Assembly: GCF_026210795.1 (NCBI RefSeq)
Contig: NC_089454.1
Location: 372,001-436,000 of the forward strand
DNA from: Rhizophagus irregularis
Lineage: Eukaryota; Glomeromycota; Glomeromycetes; Glomerales; Glomeraceae
Direction of reading: 5' to 3'
Length of the DNA: 64,000 bases
Shown here: positions 12,364 through 26,426 of the stretch, piece after piece
How the letters are laid out: each line of letters begins with the position of its first letter
Position numbering within the stretch: the stretch's first letter is position 1
Notes under the pieces: model-generated
What the model was told of the DNA's origin: nothing
The model's database searches: none
The model's input: the letters and a program-made list of their open reading frames with translations, nothing else
Position numbers and translations under genes: made by a program

Positions 12364-12408
12364 ATTTAAAAAAAAAAAAAAAAATTTTTTTTTTTTTTTT
12401 TTTTTAAT
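12364..12408. repeat. A-run followed by T-run (hairpin-capable)
   Basis: About 17 A residues are followed directly by about 22 T residues. The sequence is self-complementary and could form a simple hairpin, or could be a poly(A)/poly(T) junction left by an old insertion. Confidence 0.7.
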
Positions 12409-15400
12409 AGGTTACAAATAGATTATAGTTATTACGATATTACGATGATTATTGCAAATTTTTTTTTTATAAAAAAAACAATAAAGGCATGCAACTTTAT
12501 CATATTATCCATATTAACGATGATGATCATTAAAATTATTAAAAATGATTTGATTGGCTTAGTAATTTACAAATTTTTGCATCCTTTTAATTATCTTTGC
12601 GTCATTCTTAAAAACATTAATTTATTTAATAATTTATCTCATGAAATTGAAAAACTCCCTAAATCAATGAATCATGGTTTCCATCTTCTAAATCAAGTTA
12701 CACTTTTCTCCCATGTGGTATGGCAGTATAAAATGTTTGAAACAAAATGATTTATTAATTATAAAACTTTTTTAAAAATTATTTATAATCTTATATATAA
12801 GAAATCTTTGTACTTTTTTTAGGAAGGTACGTTTTTTTTTCGATTCATTCAAAGGTGAAATCATTTAATAAATGATAAAATGATGTAAGTAGTAAGTACT
12901 ATAAATTAATGTAAAATTACATACTCGTAAAGAAAGAAATATTAATTAAGTCACAGTGTTACAAGCCTACAACAGGTTAATGATACAAATGCAACTATTT
13001 AATTATAATGAAAAGATTTTTGAGTAAACAAACATAATCAATGAATCAAAATGTTGGGCTAATTATAAGGCCAATTATTTAATGCCAGTAATTTATTTAT
13101 GTTTCCTTTCACAAAGATTTATTCGAAACTTTAAATAATAATTACAAATTAAGTCTCATTGAAAGGTAACCTAATGTTATACAATATATTTTTTGTTTTC
13201 ATTACACAAAAAATGAAAATTCTTTTTTTTTTGTTGTATGAAATAACGATATTTGAAAATAAGGTTTTTTTTTCAAAAAAGAATTTTCCTAGTTGGGCTA
13301 TTTAGATAAAAAAAGTAATAATAATAAGACTTTTCGACTTATCGACTTTCGGACTTTTCGATAAATTGGATCATAAGTAAAATTCGGAGTTGAGGTCTGA
13401 AATAATGCATGAATTTAATATACCGGTTGAGGTCAGCTAAAATAATATACCAGTTAAGGCCTGGAAAATCTGTTGTAAAATTATCGTTTGTACAGTAGGT
13501 CCGGCATATCGAATATCGAATTTCCCTATAATAATAATAATGTATTAATAAATTTATTACAAATTTGATATTTTCTCTCATTAATTGTATAATAAAATAC
13601 TATATTAATTTTATTAATTTTGTAACGAATTATATATTTGATATTTTCTTATATTGAATTTTGTAACAAATTACAAATTTATTAAATTTATTAAAAATTA
13701 TCATATTTTCTTTAAAAATATCACTATATAATAATTTCGTTAAAAGTTTCATATAATAATTTAATAATAATTAACAAAATTAAAAAAAGATTCTAATCAT
13801 GGCTAGATTGGCTAGATTGCCTAGTTACTCCTAATCTCAATAATCGATGAATTAATCGCCGGAATTACGCGACCGATCAACAACAAAGGCATGTTTCTTT
13901 ATAAAATATTATTAGTCAATGTTTCAACACAATAATTCTAATTACTATTAATAATTTACAATTATTATATAAACAACTCACAATAATTACCCAATGATTA
14001 CAATGACACAATAACAACGACTAACTAGTCGGCAAATTACGACAAATTACTATAATTGCAATGACTATAAATCAAATTTTGAAACATATTAATTTCATTT
14101 AACTATGAAGCACTATGACTAAAATTTAAATTTTAATAAATTACAAAGTTGATATTATCATGTTATGTAATTATATCCTAATATATCTAATAAGCAAATT
14201 TTATTTTCTATTTTGGTCATTTAATTTATAAATACAATTATGGTAATTAATTTGATATCAAATGGTTGATGGGAATATGGGATTATTCTTTTTTTTCCTC
14301 AAATCACAATTCACAAACAAAAAAAAAAAAGAAAAAAGAAAAAAAAAATTTCTATAATTAAAAAAATTTGGTGTTCAAGGGGGTGATTAAATGTAGTTAC
14401 AGCCCATACAGCCTTACAGATTGTTACATGCCCCCTGCAGGAGAATTTATGTAGCACTGTAGCACCAAATGTTTTTGGATTATCGTTCTATTTTTTTTTC
14501 TTTTTTAAAAAAAAAAACTAAAAATATCAAAAAAGACGGGTACCTATATTGTTCCATGTAAAAGACCTTTTGCATACCAAGCTTTTAGAACAATGATATT
14601 TACATTTTGACATATTTCAAATCACTATGGACTTTATTTAGACATTATTTGTTACTAAAATTGATTCTAGGTACCAACTTATTTTTAAACCGAATATGCT
14701 TTTTGTTATATACATGAAACATTATATTGAAAGTACAACATAAATACGCATAAAGATCAAAAAAATCTACATAACATGACGACATGACGACATGACGTTC
14801 TATTAATTCTTTGGTTTATAATGTTTATATGATTTTTTTTTAAACCCAAGAAACTCAGGAGAACCCAAGGAGAAACCCAGGAGAAACCCAGGAATAAAAA
14901 ATTTCAATCATCACCGTCTATTCTGACAGCGTATAATAATTCAGTTCATTAAATATTAATATTGAATGGCAAATAATCCTAAATAAGTTAATCATTATTT
15001 TTTAATAAATTTCTTTTTTTATTTGTATTATATACATTATTATTTGTATTATACACATGAAACGGGAAAAGTTTCTTCTTTAGCATTTATTAATATTTGA
15101 TGGCTCATAGAAAATAAATTATATTTATATTTCACCGAATTTGAAAATCTGAAAATTCTTTGTATTATTGATTGACATAATCATTGATCATCATTTGATG
15201 CCAAATATAATTATCATCTATTATTAGTTATGTTTGTTTAAATTTGAAACGAACAATTCAAAATGAAATGAATGATTCAGTGAAATGAATGATTCGGTAA
15301 TGATTCGGTGAAATTTGAATCAAATTTTTACCGTTGTTAAAAAGAGTGTGAATGCGTGATTATTGAGAAATCAAATTCGTTTTTCGAAAAAGCTCCTGCA

Positions 15401-18400
15401 AATCTGTTAAAACTTTGGACTTATATCACAAGTCTTGGCAAAATTGGTAAATCAATAATCAATTTACACAAAAGAATATTGAATAATTAAAAACAATAAT
15501 ATTATTCAAATCGTTCTTAACATGATTGTGAAAAATCATCATCGTTATTTTTAATAATTTAAATTAAAAAAAGCAAGTCAACCCTATTTTTAGCTTAAAA
15601 AGTGGATCGTCTGCAGATATTATATTAACAAAATATAATATAAAAGATGATATTATGGAATATCAATCTAAGGGTTTATTCAGAATTCACGCATGGAATC
15701 TAATCATCCAGAATAAAATAAATTTATTCGAGATATTCGCATTTTGGTGATGTTTATATTCGTGATTTAAACAAAAAGTATTTTGTGATATGTGATTTGA
15801 CATATTTGAGTTTATGGTTTAAATATTTTATTTTTTTATCATCACATAATTCTCATCGAACATCATGCGCCAAGAAAAAAAACCAAGAGTGCATTTCGTC
15901 GTACACGTAAAAAAGCCTATCACGATTCCGAAAGTTTGCAAGGGATTGGATAGTAAAGCAACTACTATTAAACAATCATGCAATTTGGCGTGCTCAATAT
16001 TAATGTTCTTTGTCGTGAAGTATAAGATTAAATCGTAACGGTAAATAACGGAAGAAATTTCGGGAGACTATTTCAACCTAAAAGACCAATCATTGAAAAA
16101 AAAATGTAGTAGCCGTAAAAGTGTAACAAAGAAAAAAAAATATTATTTTACCAACACCACAAGTCCGCAGTAACTGCGGCAAGCGTAGCAAACCGCAGTC
16201 GTTACGTCAAAGTTTACTATAATTATAAATGATTTATTTTTAGATTTTTTTGTCATGAAACTCCGGATCTTCGGACCTGATGTCTGGTAAAAAACTTGTT
16301 TTATATCTTTTGTTTTTATTATTTTGTTTACCATTTTTGTTATGTTCCTTGGGAAAAAAATATATTTTTTTTAGCCCGTTTTTTTTTTGTTATTCTTATT
16401 ATCTGAATAAGAAATATGAATTTTTTTTTTTAAAGTTTATTGGGCTTTTGAGTTTATTGGGCTTTTGTTTATATAATATTGCATACAAAGTACGCAATTT
16501 TCTATCTTTATATAATCAATTTCCAAAATTTATACCGTGATTTCTAATGTTAAAAAATGTTTCCTTTTATTTTAACGAAAAAGCAAACAATTTTATAAAG
16601 ATGATTGATTATCATTATCAAAGCATAATTTTCACGCGCCTATTACGCGCCCATTAAAAAATATGCGAGATAACAATGCATGTACTTTTTTTTGGATACC
16701 TTCTTTTTTTTTGAATTTCGATGATTGACTATTATGACTTCACATTTTGTGCCTTTATTACGTTTGACGAAAAAAAAAATAAATTTTTTTTTATTTCTTT
16801 TGTTATATATTCATTCATTCATTTAAAAAGATATAAATAAATATAATTTTAATTTATTATCCAAATCATTTTTGATAAATTTTCGATTTCCAATTATGAC
16901 GTTGATGTGATTACAGGATAAATAGTTGGTCTCTAATAGTCAATAGTTATTTCTCAGGATATTTTTTACCATTGGAACATAAATCACCTACAAGAATAAT
17001 TAGTAATTACATTCTGAAATTGTTAGAATAAGGTGTTATCAGCCAAAGATTCTAATCACTTACAAGAATAATTAGTAGTGATGGGATTCCCATGGAATTT
17101 GCAGGAATTTATCGGGATTTGTGCAAATTTTACATTAGTAATACTGTACAAATCTCATAAAATTCCGCGTAAATTATATTAATTGCATAAGTATACCTAT
17201 ACTATGCTTGATTAATGGTTGTTATTTCTTCTTTGTAGATGAATCGACATAACATACCGTGATGATATAGTGAAGAATGATATCAAACTAACGTTCAAAG
17301 TTGAATTTTAAGATTTTAAGCGCGAATATTCTGAATATTCTTTTGAATTTTGAACACTACTGGTCAGACCATATTTTTCGCAATGTCACTTCATATATTT
17401 TCGAATTGGGTATTAGTAGTAATGTGGTGGTAACGGGATACGCTACCAGTGTATTGTCCGTTGCATTCTACAATCCTTTATCGAAAATTATCCGTGGCGG
17501 GAAATATTGAATCTAACAATGAGTAGTTTACTAATTAGTTAAAATAGTAATTCAAACTAATAAATTAAAATATATAGTGATCCTGGCTTTATTATGGGGA
17601 ATACAAGAACGCAAGTTATACGAACACTAGGAACATTATTTCTGTGAGTTGTGTTATATTATAGTTTAGTTTTTGTAAGAAGATACATGTAGATAAATAA
17701 TTTTAATTCTTCGACCTCGTGACGGAATTGACCAAACATATATTCCTTGGATTGAAGTGGATTAATCGTAGATTTTATTCTTAGTAATTCACTAAATTTT
17801 AATAATGACTTGAATTAGAATTCATAATGCCTGCCCGAATTAATGTCCGCTTCTAAGCTATTAAATTATTTGAAATTTTCCATACAAGAAATAATTCTTA
17901 GTTAAAAAACGTCCATAGATTTTCAATGTATTGAGGAATAATTGGATAATTTAGAATAATTATTAGAGTAATTTCTTGGGAGTCACATATTTTTTTATAC
18001 AATATATCAATCAACAAAATCAAAAAAAAAGATTAAAGAAAAAAAAACCAAAAAGTTCCCAAACTAAAAAATTCCCGAAACTGAAACTGGATCATTTGAT
18101 ATATTTGGGAATAAAAATAATAAGAATTTGATTGAAAAAAAAAAAATATTTACCAGAAATTATAATTTTTTCATCAAAATATTACGTAGGACCTCTATTT
18201 TAACGCCAAAAGAATTTTAATTATAAGAAATTATTATAAAATTAGTTACATCAATTTTGTCAGAATTACGTCCTAATATCATCTTAATATCATTACGTCA
18301 ATGTGTACTATTTTGACAAAATACCATTGGATTTAGTATTTTTTATTGACAAAAAAACATTTTCTAAGTTTGAAAAAAAAATGTGCGATCGTTATTTTTG

Positions 18401-18894
18401 ATCTAATTTTTTTCTGGTCCCGAATATAATATATAAAGTATACAGTGTAAGTATTATTATTATAATTAATAATTCTTATCTAATCTAACTTTCTTTTTTT
18501 GTAAAAAAAATATTATTTATTGTTTTTATTTATTATAATCCATATAATCTAATCCAATCATCAACCATATTCATTACAATTATAGGGAAAGTGGGGGAGT
18601 GAGAGTAGGAGTTGGGGAGGGAATATATATATATATATATATTTTTATATTTATACTCTAACATTACTAATCTTTATCTAATATTTACTAATTTTGCTTA
18701 TTAATTAATTCATCACGGGTTTCATTATCACGCCAAAAGCTAAAAAATGAAATCCTTTACGTACCTTCTAAAAAGAAGAATTTTTGATATGATCCCAAAT
18801 TTGGAAAAATTAATGTGAAAAATATTTCCTTTCAAACTCTGAAAAGTAATCAAATAAAAAAATGAATTTGGAAATGAAAGAAATTTTTATTAAA

Positions 18895-18948
<54 letters not shown>
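18895..18948. repeat. Trinucleotide microsatellite (AAT)n
   Basis: About 17 near-perfect tandem AAT/ATA triplets. On the minus strand they give a poly-tyrosine open frame that should not be taken as a gene. Confidence 0.9.
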
Positions 18949-18950
<2 letters not shown>

Positions 18951-20731
18951 TAATATGAGAAGAGACAAGGCTTTTTACCAGAATTAAAAAATTTTTTCTA
19001 CATATCCGGTGTTGAATATAATAAATTTGTCCGGTGATTACCATAACCTTATATATATATATATATATATTAGAACTTTTTTTAATTTTTTTTTTAAATA
19101 ATATAAAATAAAAAAATATTCTTCTATCGACCACTCATTTTTTTTTTCATCCAATAACATTTCTCAACGATTAAAAAAAAATCCTTGTTATATAATATTG
19201 GACCGGGAATAATAAGAAAGAATCTATTGTTTGTTTGACTGAAAAAAAAAATTTAGATTTTTTTTTTTCATTTAACAATAGCTAATAGGCAAGTACTTAA
19301 AATATGTATTAGGACAAAAAAAGAGTTTTAAATAAAATTCCAAATTTATAATCATTCAAACAATAATTGAAAGTCACCCCTTCAAACTCGCTTTGAATAG
19401 GCGCAGGTATTTTTCGATCCAAAGACTATTTGAAAACTCCGTTTAAAATTAAAGTTTAAACCATTTTAAGTAATCTTGCGTAAATATTATATCATGTGAT
19501 GATCATTATAGGCTACTTTTTTGTTTTTGGGAAATTATCAAAGGATCATTTTAATTGGACCTAATATACTAATTTAATTTTACCAAAAAAAGTAATGATT
19601 GGTATAAGATCTTTTGATGTCGCAGTAATCGGGTAATCGGAATTCATTGTAAAGTAATACACTCAAATAAATAAACAAACACATGATTTATTTGTTTACT
19701 TATTTACCCAAAGTCATGCATACACATAAAAAAAAATTCGTATAACAAAAACTTCACAAGCCACACTTTCTCTACGGATCACCATCTTCCGAAAAAAAAG
19801 GAATGTTCTATGAGATTCCATATTAGTTAACAAATACTTGCACATTTTTTTTCTTACTTTCATATGTTTCCACTTTACCATAATTATTCTCCAATTACAC
19901 TTTTCGTTATCGGAATTTTGCCTCCTAAAAATTTTTTTTTAAAAAAAAAAAAAAGTGTGCTACAAAGAGAAAAAAAGCAAATGATAAGTAATCACCGGAC
20001 TTTTTTTGGTTTATAAATCCAATATTTATATACAAGATAACATAATTAATATATATATATATATATATATATATTTGAACACTCATAATAATGCTTATCT
20101 GAGAGCCACATCACACACGGAAAAAAAAAATCATCAAATCATTTAACTCATGTAAAGACATTGTTTATTCATCTGGACCTTACTCTTCTCATTCCGGTAT
20201 TAATGATAAAAAAATAGGGGTTGGGGTTGTTGAATTGTAATGAACATGTTAGATTGATGATAAAAAAATCAAAAAAAATGTGCAAAATCTAATAATCCTA
20301 ATGAAAAGAAAAAAAAAAAAAAGAAGTTCGAAAAGGAAAGAATTAATTAACTAAATAAACAAAATTGGTAATAATTTTCTCTTTTTCTTTTTTTTAAATA
20401 AAAAAAAATGGGGAACCTCTTAAAATTGTTCAAAATTCAAAAATGTTCAAAATTGTTCCAAATTGTTCAAAATATTTAACATAAAAAAAAGAAAATCGAT
20501 TAAATTTGGGGGGGGACATCTTAAAAATCTTAAAAATGAGAATGACAAAAAAAAACATTAATGAACTGGTGCGGACTGTGATGGAAAAAAAAAATAGTTT
20601 TTTCGTTTTTGTTAAAAAAAAAGGAAGAGGAAATTACAAAAAAAAATATATAATTATTTTACAAAAAAAGAAGCTTATTGATATAAAAAGAAACCCAATC
20701 CTTTTAAATCTTCTTTCAAAATTTTTTTTCT

Positions 20732-21882
20732 TCAACCCTGTACTTTACACTCAGCTGCCTGGGGTTGTTGCAGGGTTTTTTCAAATTGGGCTACAACTTG
20801 TTGATTTTCGGCGGTTAAACCTTCAGAACCTGAAATGCTTTGAAAATGATTACGTAATAAATTCGACCAACTTTTGTACACGTCTTCTCCTATGAACAAA
20901 TTATAATCTATAAGGGTAAGGAAACGCCTTTCAATTACATTTATTTCCCGAACGGGAAGACCGCATATTTTTGACCAAGCATTATTAGCATAATTTCGAT
21001 CTTGAAGGTATTTCGAAGCTACGATAAGAGATGCAAGAAACATGCGACGTCCACAAGTAGCGGGATCACTACCACTATTATTATTATTATTTTCATCCTT
21101 AGAATTCAATGTCCAACGATCAGGATTAAGCCAAAGAAAAGTTATTTGTGGCTTTATTCTCATAAGATAAAATAAAGCTGTTTGAAGTGTAGACCAAGAA
21201 GTTCTTGATCTACGCAAAGTCTCTTGAATAAATAAACGAAGTGGAATAACCTGAGAGTTAAGATGTACAGGAAAATTAATCCAAATCACGTTAATAATTT
21301 GCACGGTCGTATCTAATAAAAAAAAATTGAAATATTTAATAAATAAATGAAAATTATGTAAAAAAAAAAAAAAAAAAAAATACCAAAATAAAAATAAATT
21401 AACTAAATTAACCTCTTACCAACAAGATTTTCAACTAAGGCATTCTTACGATAATTTTTAACATCATAATTTTTGTTTTTATTCCCTGGAATAGGATTTT
21501 CACACGGTATGTCTTCTGAAGAAGATGATGATACTGATGATGGCTGATGAAGCACGTTTTCATGAGAGGAATGGTTGTTATCTGTGGCGTGGATAATCAT
21601 ACCATTTTTATCATTTTCCGGAATGTGAGTCACCATGCATGACATCCCATTTTGGACAGTCCCATTCCAAGCTATTACTATTGGGGAAGAAACTTTATTA
21701 GTTATGCAGCGAAATATTTCATTATTATTATTATTAAAAGGAGGAAGAAGGGGAAGAAAAAATATATGTATATATAATATAGAATAGTATACATTCAAAG
21801 GAAAAAAAGGTTTTTGAGGATTTAAATAAAAAATACCTTCAGTATGAGAAGCTATATTATGCGGCGGTAATACACTTAACAT
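20732..21882 (-). CDS. Pho85-type (Pcl-like) cyclin, two exons
   Basis: Exon 1 is 21420-21882 and exon 2 is 20732-21312. The intron (21313-21419, 107 nt) has a GTAAGA donor and an ATTAG acceptor, and joining in phase 1 gives an uninterrupted 347-residue protein. Residues 1-155 are a low-complexity leader rich in Asn, Ser and His. From about residue 160 to 300 lies a cyclin box of Pcl/PHO80 type: QTALFYLMRI, then FLASLIVASKYLQD and NAWSKICGLPVREINVIERR, then FLTLIDYNLFI, the usual signature of this subfamily. Such cyclins activate the Pho85/Cdk5-type kinase and link nutrient state or cell polarity to the cell cycle. A five-Asn run inside the box (residues about 229-233) is a loop insertion. 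The C-terminus beyond the box is Gln-rich. The start is the first ATG; a downstream start in the leader cannot be excluded. No intron inside exon 1 keeps the frame. Confidence 0.85.
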
Positions 21883-24800
21883 TGTGTTCTCTACAATTTA
21901 TTATAATATGATAAAGAGTAAGGTTCAAATGAATAAACAATATAACATAAGAGAAATGGTCTCTGCTGTCAACGCAGAATAATGTTTTACTATTTTATGA
22001 CTTTATTCAAGAGTTAAAAAAAAATATTTGTAAATGTTTTAAATTTACGAGAAAATATGATATTCAATAAAAAAAAAAGTAATTTTTCTGTTTGACCAAG
22101 TTCACATATATATACAAAAATTGGCATACGCAGCAAATAATACTGCGGTCTGCGTCTATGGCTGAAAAAATACTTTGCCGGATAATTCCGGATTAAGTTG
22201 AATTTAGTTGATCATGCAATTGTAATCAATATTATCGCATAGCCACCTACTTTATATTGTTTATCACGTGTTACATTTCTTTAATGATGACTCACATTTT
22301 TTTGAATTCCATCATTCGAGATATCTATTGATTGTGTGTATATACTGACTGGTTTTATCCCTAATATGGGAACTAAAGTAAAATTCAATCTTTTTGTGTA
22401 TAAAATTCTCTTACAAAAATTAAATACATGGGAATAATGACTCACCTCATATTTTATTCATTTATTCTGAGTAAGGAAATACAATATTAATATTTTCCCC
22501 TCCCTCAAAGGCAAAAAAAAATCTAAAAATATACAATCTTTTTTACAAACAAAGGCAATTTTTTTTTTTTTATTTTTTTTTTTTAGGGTCAAAATAACAC
22601 GGTAAAACCACAATGTATTGTAACGGAACCAAAACTTTTAGAATTCTCCAAGTCTCCGTTCCATGTATCAAAGAATAATAATAAAGAAATCTTTCAAAGG
22701 CAGGGGTTTAATTGTTATGCTTAAATAATCGGTTGCGAACCAAATAAATATAATTAATAAAAAAAAAAAAAAGAAGTATTCCGGACAAGGAGAGAAATTC
22801 TATTGTGAAAATTTAAAAATAAATAAATCTGCGGTTGGAAAATCTTTATCTATTGGAAATTGATGATGCAATAAAACGTGATAATAGGGACCCCATATTT
22901 AATTAATCCAAACGTTATAATTTGTCCGTATATTTATTGCATATGGCTATTTTTTTGAGGCTTAATTTCAGCCCGAAAGGGATAATATTTTAGTACATGT
23001 TTGGGCTGTTTAGCCGCAGAAATATGTACAGATTATTACAGGGTAAACAGACAGACAATAACAATAATAAATAATTAAGACAATTTATTATAATAATAAT
23101 AATATTAATAATAAAGAAAATAGAAAGATTAATAAGAAATTTTATCAAAGGGAAATGCGGGAAATGCGGCTTCATATATCACAATTAATCCATTTTAAAT
23201 CATCATTTTATATTATATTTAATCAATCTTCGTAATTGTGCATAAAAATTTTTTATGATTAATTTTGATTAATTTTATCACGCAGTAGAAAAATCTTTTT
23301 GTATTAATAATAATTAATAATGAATAAAAAAATCAAACTGCGCTTTAAAAACGAAACTTATTGTAGTTAGCTGCGCTATATTTATCGGGATAATAAAAAA
23401 GTCATTCGATTAAGTCATATCATTTCGAAGAAAAGATTTTCCTAAAACAATTAAAATTTTCTTTATCAATGAGGCTTGCCGAGTATTGTACAATTGTTAT
23501 ATTTGATTAATCAATCATTTTTCTTTATTCTTTAAATATTGACTATAAAGGGAATAATTACAGGGAGTAAAATTCTAATATCGTGTTTCGATTTCGAAGG
23601 TTCGAATGTTCGAAAACTTTTTGTAATTTAGAACTTAAAAACGCCAAAAAAAAAAACCGTATGTTTAGAGAAATAATTTCTCGCGCGATTTACAATTGCA
23701 TCAGGTTAGATACCATTTTAAGAAACTTGTGATATTCTTAAGATGTGATTCGACAGATTTTTCTATCCTGATGTATATATTGATATTACGATATCTGTTT
23801 GTTCTGTTTGGTTCAACTAATAATAATGACTCACCCTTCAAATACTGCCATTTTTGGCACATTGCTTATTTTAGTAATAAAACTTGATTTTCATTATCTT
23901 GTGTAACATTGGACTTGGCCGCTTTTTATTTAACGCCAAGAAAATTATCAGTCTATAAAGAAATTCTATTTATATTATGATTTTACCAAAAAAAATTCAT
24001 TTCATTTTTTTTTTTTTGTTTGGTTCATCAAAACTATTTTCGTTAAAAAAAGAAATAGAAAACTCAAGAATCTTCAAGTGTAACACAATGGAAATATCTC
24101 GGCTTATCGAGATTCGGTAGAAAAAATTACATAATTATGATACATTGTTTGCATTTCTTGTATCACAAAATGGAATCCGATCGACTTTACTAGAAAAGAA
24201 TATTTTGGAAATTTTTTTCCCTCATTTTAATTTTAATTACCTTTCTTTGTAATTTTAAACCCGATGTAACATATTTAAATAATTGTGGATAAAAGTTTAG
24301 GCCATATTACCTAATTAAGCATCACCTGAGAATTAGATCGTATTAGATCGTTGATAACCTGATAACTGTAATGCAGAATTAACGAAATTTGTGTAGCAAT
24401 TGTGGCATAAAATTCTTAGTGGAATTTATAGGCGTAAATAAGAAACGTAACACGAAGCCGTAATTTATCATGATTTTTTGACAGGTGTAACTAACAAATA
24501 ATTTCTAAAAATCCATTCCAAACTATACATGCAAACAATAACCTTAAAATTAAAAACTTTAAAAAAACTTTATTAATAAGGAAAAAAAAAAGATTTCTTT
24601 GTTTTTTTTTAAAAAAAAAAAAGAGAGAGAGAGAAAGAAAAATCGAATTTTAATAAAAAAAAAAAGGAAAAATGTCAATAATAATAATATCTCTCCTGAA
24701 TATCGACTAGTCACTAGAAATAAAAAGGTCCTGAATATCGAAAAAGTTCAACTAGTCACTATAAAAAAAAGGAAAAATGTCGAAAAAAAAGTCAAAGTAA

Positions 24801-24907
24801 TTATTATTAAATAAAATCAAAATTAATTAATTATTATTATTATTTTATATATTTCTAAATTATCCAATATTTCCAATATCTCCAATACCAAAATCCACCC
24901 AAATCTA
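21883..24907. other. Intergenic spacer, no gene seen
   Basis: It contains the presumed promoter of the cyclin gene (right after 21882) and, near 24660-24790, a short imperfect direct duplication containing CCTGAATATCGA and ACTAGTCACTA. Open frames are short and low complexity. Confidence 0.5.
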
Positions 24908-26426
24908 TTACCAATGAGTAATCAAATTTAATAATCTTTGATTTCCTTCATTCATCAATTCACTTCTTGAACTTGTAACATCCAAAATAAAATCATCTTT
25001 ATAATTGATTCCACAATCTGGAGGATTTGTTAAAAAATAATCTGAATTAATAGCAATTAATTTATCTAAAATTCCATTAATTCCACGTCCATTAAATTCT
25101 TTTGTGTTCTCTCTAATATTATCATTCTTTAAAAGATTATTAAAAGATTTCATTGTAATCCAAGTATTAAATTTTATTGTGGAATTTAAAATTTCCATTG
25201 CTTTATGATAATCTTGATTTTTTCCAGAAGAAATCATTGGATAATCTGTGGTAAGATAAACATTCTCAATTCCTAAACTTGTCTTAACCCTTTTTAAAGT
25301 TTCTACCAACCTTTGAGCGCATTCAGGTAATTGAGATGATGTAGGTAAAGCATTTACCGTACGCCAATAAATTGATATAAAAGGTTGTAAATCATTAACT
25401 ATTCTATCAGCTTCTTGTAATATACGTTTAGAATATTCTATTTTAGGAAGATTATTTGAAAAGAAAGGTTTTCTTATTTCATGATTTAATAAAATGATTT
25501 CTTCATCAATTTCTTTTAAATTATCTATTAAAAATTTTGAAAATTGAGATCTAGTTTCATCTAATATCCAAAATCCTTTACCAGTACGAATTTTTTTAAA
25601 TATACTATCATTATTAAATTTCATATTAAATTGATTTAAACAATTCTTCCTTTGAATTAATTCTATATTTGAAGATTTTTGATTTACTATATTTATAGTA
25701 GAATTTGTTCCACCTCTTGCAATATAAATATGTTGAGTGGTTGGTTTTTCATGTCTTAATTTTGTCCATTTTTTAAAATTTTCTTGTGTAATAAAAGAAA
25801 CGTGAGGATATTCTTTTAAAAGTGAATCAATAGAATAATAAAAATTAAAAGGAAATTTTCTACATGATGAAATTCTTGAATTACCAACATTTGTTAATAC
25901 CATTGTACGATTTAATTTTTCTGCTAATTGAATAAAATTTCTCATATGTTGATTGGCCAAATTTTCTTCATCAGGTTGATTATAAACGAATAAGAATTTA
26001 CATTTATCATTTCCACAATATCTTTGATTAATCTCTTCATCACTCATTAATAATACATTATTATCCACATTTGTTTGATTATCTGAATGAATTACTGTCG
26101 TAATATTTCCATCGTCATCAATTTCAATAGTTATGGAAGGATCGTCATATGAAACCTTAATTCCAAAAATGATTTTAAAGTTAATTAAGTTAAATAAATT
26201 AAATGATAAAAAGATAAGGTTTTTTTTTTCTGTATTTAAATAAAAAACTTTATCAACTTACAGTTTTATTGGTCTGTTTTTTAGGATTAATGATTCCTTT
26301 CGCTGTATCATCATCATAAAAAATATATCCTACCACGATTAATAATACGAAGAAATATATGACACTTCTTTTCAAACATTGATGAGCCACGAAATAAGGT
26401 TGAGGAAAGGTTTCTTTTGAATTCAT
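24908..26426 (-). CDS. Type II membrane O-fucosyltransferase-like protein, two exons
   Basis: Exon 1 is 26262-26426 (start ATG at 26426) and exon 2 is 24908-26155; the 106-nt phase-0 intron has a GTAAGT donor and a TTAAG acceptor. The product is 470 residues. Residues 1-23 are cytosolic, and about 24-42 (SVIYFFVLLIVVGYIFY) form a single signal-anchor, as in Golgi glycosyltransferases. The lumenal part begins with an acidic stem. The catalytic-like part starts at about 107 with KFLFVYNQPDEENLANQ, a layout seen in GDP-fucose protein O-fucosyltransferase relatives. FISIYWRT (about 314-321) is followed by a Cys-Ala-Gln-Arg helix and by ENVYLTTDYPM (about 356-366). The expected HxR/HWR-type signature appears here as YWR, so the usual histidine is replaced by tyrosine. 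A DYFLTNPPDCGINYKDDF segment lies near the C-terminus. The glycosyltransferase role is family-level inference. Confidence 0.75.

Larger units (their letters stand above)
11867..20731. other. Long AT-rich region without a supported gene
   Basis: Nearly 9 kb with no frame showing domain-like or codon-like structure. It holds an A-run followed by a T-run at 12364-12408, short direct repeats near 13400-13480 and 13800-13825, an AGGAGAAACCC repeat near 14855-14895, an (AAT)n tract at 18895-18945 and TA tracts near 18620, 19055 and 20045. The open frames at 12445-12750 and 17301-17510 have no recognisable features. Decayed repeats or long untranslated regions are possible. Confidence 0.5.

Noticed and set aside
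16143-16334. GC-richer segment with GCAGTAACTGCGGCAAGCG considered as a tRNA or structured RNA
   Set aside because: It forms only a short local hairpin; no cloverleaf, A-box or B-box could be fitted.
17301-17510. 69-codon frame with fairly balanced composition
   Set aside because: No recognisable motif, no neighbouring exon with splice sites and no repeat relation; cannot be supported as a gene.
21672-21793. Possible additional intron in cyclin exon 1 (GTATAC donor)
   Set aside because: Joining to either nearby AG acceptor shifts the frame into early stops, whereas the continuous exon is open and joins exon 2 correctly.
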